Both the position numbers and the translations under genes were made by a program. A stretch of DNA of 64,000 bases from Acanthosepion lycidas. Taxonomy: Eukaryota > Mollusca > Cephalopoda > Sepiida > Sepiidae. This document shows, piece after piece, positions 57,870 to 64,000 of the stretch. Position 1 is the first letter of the stretch, and every line of letters begins with the position of its first letter. The stretch lies in the NCBI GenBank assembly GCA_963932145.1, contig OZ010616.1, positions 56,274,392 to 56,338,391 of the forward strand. Direction: 5' to 3'. The notes below the pieces were generated by a model. That model searched no databases, had not been told where the DNA came from, and was given only the letters and a program-made list of their open reading frames with translations.

Positions 57870-58890
57870 GCAATAATGGCTCTCCACATTTTCCTATCCT
57901 GGGTTTGATTTTTTACCATTCTTTTGACTCTTGCTTTTACTATCCATTTTTTCAATATATCATCAAGTGAAATTTGCTTTAAACTTCTTTTATTTGTCAT
58001 GTCCCCTTAGGATATGGTTGATCATGGTTCTCTACAACTTCCTATCCTTTGTTGCTCTTAGCATTGTTTGCTTTTTACTATCTTTCTCACTCTATATTTT
58101 GCCATTCATTTATACAAGCTCCATCGATCTGTTTCCATCTGCCCCCTCAGGACATGTCTCTCCACAGCATCCTGTCCTTTGTAGTTATTAGCATTGTTTG
58201 GCTTTTTACTATCCTATTAGTCCATGTTGTGCCATTCATTTACACAAGCTCATTAGGTCAGTTACTCACTATTTCCTTCTGTTCCTTCAAGTCATGTCTC
58301 TCCACAACTTCCTATCTTTTGTAGCTATTAGCATTGTCTTTTTACTATCCCACTAGTCCATGTTCTGCCATCTATTTACACAAGTCTGCTAGGTTGGTTA
58401 CTTGCTATTTCCCTCCCAATCCTTCAGGACATGTCTCTCTCCAACTTCCTATCTTTTGTTGCTATTAGGATTGTCTTTTTACTATCCTACTAGTCCATGT
58501 TATACCATCATTTACACAAGATCATTAGGTCAGTTACTCACTATTTCCTTTTGTTCCTTCAGGATATGTCTCGCCACAACTTCCTATCTTTTGTAGCTTT
58601 TAGCATTGTCTTTTTACTATCCTACTAGTCCATGTTCTGCCATCTATTTACACAAGCCTGCTAGGTTGGTTACTTACTATTTCCTTCTGCTCCATCAGAA
58701 CATGTCTCTCCACAACTTCCTATCCTTCATAGCTCTGCTGTGTTTGTCTTTTTACTATCCTATTAGACCATGTTGTGCCATTCATTTACACAAGCTCATT
58801 AGGTCAGTTACTCACTATTTCCTTTTGTTCCTTCAGGACATGTCTCTCCACAACTTCCTATCTTTTGTAGCTCTTAGCTTTGTTTGACTA
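57870..58890. repeat. ~140-bp tandem repeat array, about 7 units
   Basis: Each unit holds 'tctccacaacttcctatc', 'ctttttactatcctactagt', 'gccattcatttacacaagct' and 'cactatttccttctgttcct'. Units start near 58030, 58148, 58292, 58437, 58567, 58706 and 58848. Open frames in the array recur with the period and have no protein motif. Confidence 0.9.
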
Positions 58891-58899
58891 AGATTGAAA

Positions 58900-59150
58900 C
58901 CAAATAAGTACTAAATATGATAAACTCTTTATTAAAAGAATATAATAATAAATATACAGAAATAAAAAAAATAGGGAAGCAATTTAAGAACTCAAAAATA
59001 ATGATTAAATTAAAAATATCAAGACATAGACAAGTGAGAAAATATAAAATAAGAAAACAATATTATTCATCGAATCAGTAAAAGAATTGTGAACAGAATA
59101 AGAAAAATAGAAACATTAAAAAAAAAGAAGGAAGAGACAAACTGATTGGT
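58900..59150. other. A-rich intron edge before exon a donor
   Basis: Nothing recognised. Confidence 0.5.
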
Positions 59151-59160
59151 TAATACTTAC

Positions 59161-59373
59161 AGTATGAAGGAGAGGTCCAAGGACCAAAGCACTGTCCACA
59201 CATCTGCCAGTCACAACAATATCAGCACCAAGGTCAAGAGCCTTTTCAATAGGACCTGCACTGTAAGATAAAAGAGAACCTTTCCCTATAAGCAACTTCT
59301 TATCAGCAATAGTGTCTACATGTAAACCACTCAAAATGGCTGTCAACAGGAACTGACCATCAATGCTATCTGC
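59161..59373 (-). CDS. AtuA-like gene, exon a (residues 1-71)
   Basis: 213 bp, phase 0 at both ends. The acceptor is a pyrimidine-rich stretch ending in tctag. The donor is a consensus gtaagt immediately below 59161. It encodes ADSIDGQFLL through GPLLHT and contains the AtuA signature GADIVVTGRCVDSA, the glycine-rich loop of DUF1446. The frame is open upstream of the TTG at 59346, so that codon is an internal leucine and not a start. The preceding exon is not in the window; I found no splice-bounded coding segment between 59375 and 64000. Confidence 0.93.
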
Positions 59374-59379
59374 CTAGAC

Positions 59380-59805
59380 CATACAAGTGGAAGAGGTCAT
59401 CTGGTCATATATTCATTCAGTACATGTACAAATATGTCATTTAAGATGTTTTCTTCCAATAATCAACATATATGAAACTGGGATGTATATATATGAAAAA
59501 TTTTAAAAATTGTATATATTTGCTTATTTATATATGCAAAAAATTATCTTTTAAAAGTGGGAGGAAACTATGGAAAAATGTTTTTGTTGCAATTAATAAC
59601 TATAGGAAAAACACAATTAAAACAATCTACACAGAATGCAAAACAAATATATGAAACTTTTATTGAACAAATGAAAAAATATGTACTTTTTAAAAAAGAG
59701 ATCTTATATCTCATAAATGGAAAATACAACCACAATAGGCTTATCCACATGTAAAACATGGTTACAAATAACAGAGGCATTTATAATAACAAAAAGAAAA
59801 AGTCA
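59380..59805. other. Intron upstream of exon a, nothing recognised
   Basis: Two small plus-strand frames (59472-59754) are lysine/isoleucine-rich by composition only. Confidence 0.5.
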
Positions 59806-59811
59806 ACACTC

Positions 59812-60110
59812 AATAATATCAACTATGAACATGGCTGCAATGTGCTGACCGTGTTTGTCAAATAAGAAAACATTCCCATCACTATAGATACATATATATA
59901 AAAATCTACATACTCAGTTAAAAAAAAAAAAGAAACCTTCTTGATAATGTCTAATAGAATAGCTGAAAGTGTTTGAATATATAGATTTGGACAGTTTTTA
60001 CACATTTTATGTCTAGAAAAAAACCCACATATATGAATGCAAGAAAAATTCAATAAAAAGTTTAATTGCAGTACTTTTGTAAGTAACAAAAATTATACAA
60101 GAGAGGGATT
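59812..60110 (-). repeat. Inverted relative of the 2340-2650 repeat
   Basis: The reverse complement reads agcaatccctctcttgtata, gtactgcaattaaacttttt, 'ctagacataaaatgtgtaaa', aacactttcagctattctat, 'attatcaagaaggtttc' and gtgatgggaatgttttctta, block for block like 2342-2640. Confidence 0.65.
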
Positions 60111-60119
60111 GCTGGCCAA

Positions 60120-60484
60120 ATACACACACACACACACACACATATTATAATAACAATATTATTAATAAAGTAATATCAAAATCCACTTTTTTGGATTTCA
60201 TGTGATGACACAATCATCACGTAGATAAAATATGAAACCAATATTTATAATCTGACTTATATGATTTTGATATTATGGTATTAATAATATTGTTATAATA
60301 TATTTAAGCTCTGTCAACTTTGACATTCAGCCCACAATATTGTTTATTTAAAGCTTTAGCTTCTATTTTATTGCTGATACTCACTGAAGAGTGGATGGAC
60401 AGCTCCGTCTACAAAACTCTGGAGTCGGGATGCTGAAGCTAACATCAATCAGCTAAGTGACAAACTTTTACTTATATTAATTAT

Positions 60485-60572
<88 letters not shown>

Positions 60573-61440
60573 GAATATGCAAAATACCTTACATTGATTG
60601 CATAACTCTGAGTTTCATGCCTAAGTAATTATCAAACGCTGGCATACATACACTTGATAATCAATATATATTAAATAGCTCTGTTATTTAACATTGAGCA
60701 TTTTTTCTTACATTATAGACTATTTTTATGTATTTGTATACGATTACTCACTCATACAACTACCTATATTTACCTATTCACTTATATATATATATAAAAA
60801 AACAAATCTGTTAAGAGGCCAGAAAAATACCATACCACAAAATGGACTTATATCAAAATGTGCTCGATGCAGCTGTCTTGAAAAAGGACATGCAGAACAA
60901 GTAAATATAATAAAGTGGTAAAAACATATTTAACCACACACAACCTTGGTTTTGACCGTCAGGTCTCTTCAGGTGGCAGGCAATAAGTGTTTGTAATACC
61001 ATACTACAATTATTCAGATATGGCACTGGAAGTTGAGAAGGATAGGAGGTGTAAAAAAAAATTCTTCTTCAACCAGGGAAGTAGAGACCAAGAATGTTTT
61101 TACTTATATGTCTACAGGTGGACATTATTTTAGTTCTGCTATTTAACTAAGCTAAAAGCTATTCTTATAAGTTGCTACAGCCAGATTCTCTTCCTGGTAC
61201 AGACTACAACTTCTGTCACTTGTTCTGCTTGGTCTGACTTTTTTTTAAGATACTCCACTTTATGTTTGAGTTTCACTCATGTTCATCCTTTAATTTCCAA
61301 ATGGTCTACCAGTTTTGTATTGTACCTTCATTTTTCCCCCTGAAAGTGGGAGTGTGATTATATGTATAACCATATTTATAGTTATATAAGGTGTTTTTGC
61401 CTCTTTATTATCTATACACACACACACACACACATACATA
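60120..61440. other. Intron with microsatellites, no exon seen
   Basis: (CA)n at 60121-60141, (CA)n(TA)n at 60487-60571 and (CA)n at 61416-61433. 60380-60465 is a short GC-richer segment (ctccgtctacaaaactctgg) with a gtgagt-like site on the minus strand, but its translation matches nothing in the AtuA family, so I do not call it an exon. Confidence 0.5.
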
Positions 61441-61450
61441 AGAAAGTAAG

Positions 61451-61781
61451 TGTTGTGGATTCTGGGATGAAATCCAGTCTCAAATGAATGACAAATGCAG
61501 GAATGAAATATAGCGAATAAATGTATATAATACAATTGGTAATACAGTTAGTAGATCCAGAAATGCGGTTAGTAGCAATAATAATATATATACAGTCTGG
61601 GAAAATTCAGTATCAAAGTATGACTTCCTTCTGAGTCTACATGCTCACAACTGTGACTCCTACAAAGCGGTTACCTCATACTCTCACTCTCTCACTGTTT
61701 CACTTCCGGGTATTCACCGGCAACAGTACAAGCACACACTGGGCGAGTTCACTTGTATAAAAAGGGGTGGACCCCTTAACA
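61451..61781. mobile_element. Solo LTR, 331 bp, perfect 5-bp target duplication
   Basis: It begins TGTTGTGG and ends CTTAACA, with gtaag at 61446-61450 and again at 61782-61786. It contains a TATA-like gtataaaaag at 61755-61764 and GC-richer sequence around it. The inner orientation is not certain. The exact target duplication and clean ends indicate a fairly young insertion that lost its interior by LTR recombination. Confidence 0.8.
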
Positions 61782-61804
61782 GTAAGTTTTTTTTATAAAT
61801 CCCA

Positions 61805-62040
61805 CATAGGAAAAAGAAGTTCAAAATACAACTGGAGTTTTTAAGAATATTTATTTAGAGTAACTTTACTGATTCTGCAGTTCTATGATTTTCAAAAGTT
61901 AAATTGAGATGGAGTGATGTAATGCAAAAAAGATCATGGCATAGCCACAATCTTTCCGTCTCAATTAAATTTTTGAAAATAATACAGCTTTAGTTACTCT
62001 AAATAAATATTCTTAAAAATACCAGTTGTATTTTGAAATT

Positions 62041-62042
<2 letters not shown>
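61805..62042. mobile_element. Fold-back element, ~100-bp imperfect arms
   Basis: The left arm (ttcaaaatacaactggagtt ... atttatttagagtaacttta ... ttaaattgagatgga) and the right arm (reverse complement: ttcaaaatacaactggtatt ... atttatttagagtaactaaa ... ttaattgagacgga) flank a ~30-base centre (gtaatgcaaaaaagatcatg). No coding sequence. Confidence 0.8.

Positions 62043-62072
<30 letters not shown>
62041..62072. repeat. (TA)n microsatellite
   Basis: It abuts the fold-back element. Confidence 0.95.
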
Positions 62073-62075
<3 letters not shown>

Positions 62076-62104
62076 TATTAAAAACAAAAGACAAATCTCA
62101 CCAA

Positions 62105-62285
62105 AAATATCATGGAAAATAAGCAAAAGAACATCAGCCTACAACAATCAATGCAAGAACTGTAAACTCTGCCCAGAGGAAAAAAAATAACTATAATTAC
62201 CTTCCCAGATCAAAACAAACATTCAGAAGTCATCTCAAAATGCAGACACAAAACAAATTTTTACTATGTTACTTAAAAATCAAAA
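62105..62285 (+). pseudogene. Retroelement C-terminal fragment, possibly Penelope-like
   Basis: Frames read RTSAYNNQCKNCKLCPEEKK then, shifted, ITIITFPDQNKHSEVISKCR with HKTNFYYVT. The CxxCxLCxEEK...SKCRHK pattern is the zinc-finger/GIY-YIG-linked end of Penelope-like and related retroelement proteins as I recall it. Short and frame-broken. Confidence 0.45.
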
Positions 62286-62289
62286 AATG

Positions 62290-62640
62290 AAAACAAGAAT
62301 AAATGAAATTAAATAAACCAACAAAAACAAGTAAAATAAATTAACCTAAACAAATAAATAAGTAAATGAACTAAGTAAATAATAAACAAATTAACACACC
62401 ACATATAACAAAACCGTTAGAATAATACAATAGACTAGCCACAATGCGTCACTGACCTGTATATGTAAAAGTCGAGCAAAAATGCAATACATTATGGCCT
62501 GAAAATTGCATTTAGCATGAAACAGAATGTTGCTTTTGGGTGTTGACTTCAATGTCCACTTTTATGTTTATATAGGCTCTATCCCTGATATTGAGCACTT
62601 TAACCTATAAATATAGCATACATTAAATTGTATTTTATCA
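62290..62640. other. No gene recognised
   Basis: An AAAT/TAAA-rich tract (62290-62400) then a mixed segment that may be the 3' part of the preceding retroelement. Confidence 0.4.
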
Positions 62641-62678
<38 letters not shown>

Positions 62679-62681
<3 letters not shown>

Positions 62682-62832
62682 TGTAACCCGGATATAAGAG
62701 AGATTTTCTCTGGTCCCAAATTAGAGCCATACTTACCTAAACAAAATAGACCAAAACCGGATATAAGATAAACCCGGATATAAGAGACTTCTTCTCCAGT
62801 CCCGAAAACTCATTTATATCCGGGTTACACTG
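62679..62832. mobile_element. pogo/Tigger-like MITE, 154 bp
   Basis: 19-bp perfect terminal inverted repeats CAGTGTAACCCGGATATAA, inside TA tracts at both sides. The motif 'aacccggatataagagactt' recurs internally at 62772. TIRs of the form CAGT..AACC..GATATAA are typical of pogo-group elements. No transposase inside. Confidence 0.88.
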
Positions 62833-62840
62833 TATATATA

Positions 62841-64000
62841 CAGTAGCGTCCAAAACTAAGGGACAAAATTTTAAAACCTAATATTTGTTAGAAATAACAA
62901 CTGTGAAAAGCTGAAATTTTGACAACTGGTAGTCGTTACCATCCATAACATACTAAAATTTGAATCATTTGCAAAGGATAGAAAAAGAATTATAACAATT
63001 ATTTATTTATTTTCAAAATAGGATCGTCCAAAAGTAAGGGACAAAATTGAGAAAAACAATGTAAACAGTATGCTATATTCAAATTTTTTGATTTTCTCTA
63101 AAGAATAAGTCTTACTTAGTCATTTGTAAACGTTGCATCTGCCGGCACCATGGCGAAATGCCAAAAACTTGATTACTCTGTAAGACAAGCTATTGTGAAG
63201 CTACACAAGGAAAAGCACACCATTAGAGAGATTTCAGAGAAAGTGAAACGTTCCAAGAGTGTTGTAGGCAGGGTTGTTAAATCCTACAATGATACTGGCA
63301 AAATAGTTAGTGCTTTTAAAACCGGCAGACCCTGCAAAACTTTGGCAAGAGAAGATCGAATAATGCAGTGTATGTCATTAAAGGACTGTTTTAAGTCTTG
63401 CACTGAAATTAAAAGGGTTATGAATAGTACCTCATGTGTTAATGTGTCAAGACAGACTGTTTCTAGACCACTGCAAGAAATAGGGCTGTTTAATGGAACC
63501 CCAGGGAAGAAACCACTTGTTAGTTCGAAGAATAGGAAGAAGAGATTAGAGTTTGCAAACAGGTATGTAATTTGGACATATGAAAATTGGGCAAAAGTAT
63601 TTTTCCGTGATGAAAGCAAGTTTAATTTATTTGGAAATGATGGAAAAAACAATGTAAAGAGACGTATTGGTGAAAGATTAAGTGCAAAGTGTACTAAGAA
63701 AACTGTCAAGTTTGGGGGCAGAAGCGTCATGGTATTTGGAATGTTTTCTAGCCAAGGTACAATGCCTCTTGTCCGGTTACAAACTCGTGTAAATGCGCAG
63801 ATCTATAAAAACATTGTTCAAGATCATGTTGTGCCAATCATACAGAATTCAGGTTTTGATAGGGCTACCTTTATGCAAGATAATGCCCCATGTCACAAGG
63901 CAAAGGTGGTAATGAGTTACCTTAGCGAGCAAGATTTGAAAATTATGGATTGGCCACCGCAAAGTCCTGACTTAAATCCAATTGAAAATCTTTGGAAGAC
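62841..64000 (+). mobile_element. Tc1-like transposon, 5' end and transposase, cut by window end
   Basis: It begins CAGTAGCGTCCAAAACTAAG next to TA (62839-62840). A near copy, cgtccaaaagtaagggacaa, lies at 63025-63048, giving the inner repeat of an IR/DR-type terminal structure. The transposase follows. The 3' end lies beyond 64000, so completeness cannot be judged. Confidence 0.9.
63150..64000 (+). CDS. Tc1-like transposase, DD34E, open to window end (283 codons, partial)
   Basis: Start ATG at 63150 in context caccatgg. It encodes MAKCQKLDYSVRQAIVKLHK and stays open for 283 codons to the window edge. N-terminal helix-turn-helix: KEKHTIREISEKVKRSKSVV, then the linker KTGRPCK ('GRPR'-type AT-hook-like motif). 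Catalytic core: first Asp in KVFFRDESKFNLF (about residue 155), second in FMQDNAPCHKAK (about 247), Glu in SPDLNPIENLW with exactly 34 residues between the second Asp and the Glu. All three catalytic residues are present. Full members are about 340 residues, so about 60 are missing to the right. Base composition is less AT-biased than the flanks, as expected for a young insertion. Confidence 0.95.
   Translation, partial: MAKCQKLDYSVRQAIVKLHKEKHTIREISEKVKRSKSVVGRVVKSYNDTGKIVSAFKTGRPCKTLAREDRIMQCMSLKDCFKSCTEIKRVMNSTSCVNVSRQTVSRPLQEIGLFNGTPGKKPLVSSKNRKKRLEFANRYVIWTYENWAKVFFRDESKFNLFGNDGKNNVKRRIGERLSAKCTKKTVKFGGRSVMVFGMFSSQGTMPLVRLQTRVNAQIYKNIVQDHVVPIIQNSGFDRATFMQDNAPCHKAKVVMSYLSEQDLKIMDWPPQSPDLNPIENLWK

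Larger units (their letters stand above)
4447..59373 (-). other. AtuA-like (DUF1446) host gene, 13 internal exons, both ends outside window
   Basis: Thirteen minus-strand segments, each bounded by AG acceptor and GT donor, join in one frame into 465 codons with no stop. The product reads like the acyclic terpene utilisation AtuA family (DUF1446) followed by its C-terminal small domain. Marker strings in order are [57 protein letters not shown] and NSLGGGGIASLR. Bacterial AtuA belongs to the citronellol/geraniol catabolic cluster, but its exact reaction is unsettled and the role of animal homologues is unknown. Family members are roughly 550-600 residues, so about 100 N-terminal residues (exons above 64000) and a short C-terminal tail (exon below 1) are missing. 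Intron phases in order are 0,2,2,1,0,2,0,1,2,0,1,2. Residue numbers below count from the first codon seen here. Identification is strong; function is not. Confidence 0.9.

Noticed and set aside
59346..59346. TTG/ATG-like start for the AtuA-like protein inside exon a
   Set aside because: The frame continues upstream to a good acceptor and the family needs about 100 more N-terminal residues.
60380..60465. Possible upstream exon of the AtuA-like gene (gtgagt on the minus strand)
   Set aside because: The translation has no AtuA similarity and the sequence looks like a repeat flanking the microsatellite.

Overview
The window is AT-rich animal nuclear DNA. It has long introns, GT-AG splice sites, many (TA)n and (CA)n tracts and a dense load of decayed retroelements and DNA transposons. 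The repeat mix (jockey-like LINEs, Penelope-like pieces, mariner/maT/Tc1 elements, tRNA- and 5S-derived SINEs) suits an invertebrate. A lophotrochozoan such as a cephalopod mollusc is my best guess, but nothing here proves the species.

Only one host gene is visible. It lies on the minus strand and fills almost the whole window. Thirteen consecutive internal exons (59373 down to 4447) can be joined with perfect reading-frame continuity into 465 codons of an AtuA-like (DUF1446, acyclic terpene utilisation family) protein. The series includes exons of only 40, 44, 52 and 65 bp. The first coding exon(s) lie beyond position 64000 and the last beyond position 1. I found no other host protein gene.

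Everything else is intron filled with mobile DNA. From left to right: maT-type transposon end (1-614); Penelope-like repeats with hammerhead-like cores and a palindromic mini-mariner (690-3200); LINE ends (3.9-7.2 kb); a broken Ty3/gypsy-type gag-pol (7.4-10.3 kb); a 31-bp minisatellite (12.4-13.4 kb); a tRNA-headed SINE carrying a textbook hammerhead ribozyme (14.15-14.43 kb) next to a nearly complete maT element (14.45-15.26 kb); mariner remnants (16.6 and 19.8 kb); inverted-arm elements with tRNA-like cores (18.2, 21.7, 31.1, 39.9, 44.3 kb, half copy 57.2 kb); chimeric 5S/tRNA SINEs (25, 28.6, 52.8 kb); a pair of inverted elements with 36-bp tandem arrays (29.7 and 36.3 kb), one beside a Helitron helicase fragment; two long dispersed repeats (20.9 and 42.8 kb); a ~140-bp repeat array (57.9-58.9 kb); two solo LTRs with target-site duplications (53.4 and 61.45 kb); and at the right edge a pogo-like MITE 8 bp from a Tc1-like transposon whose transposase frame is open to the window end.

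The items most worth a second look are the hammerhead SINE at 14380-14422, the hammerhead-like cores in the 1-3 kb repeats, the paired tandem-array elements, the inverted-arm elements with tRNA-like cores, and two LINE insertions that stop within about 15 bp of 5' splice sites of the host gene.
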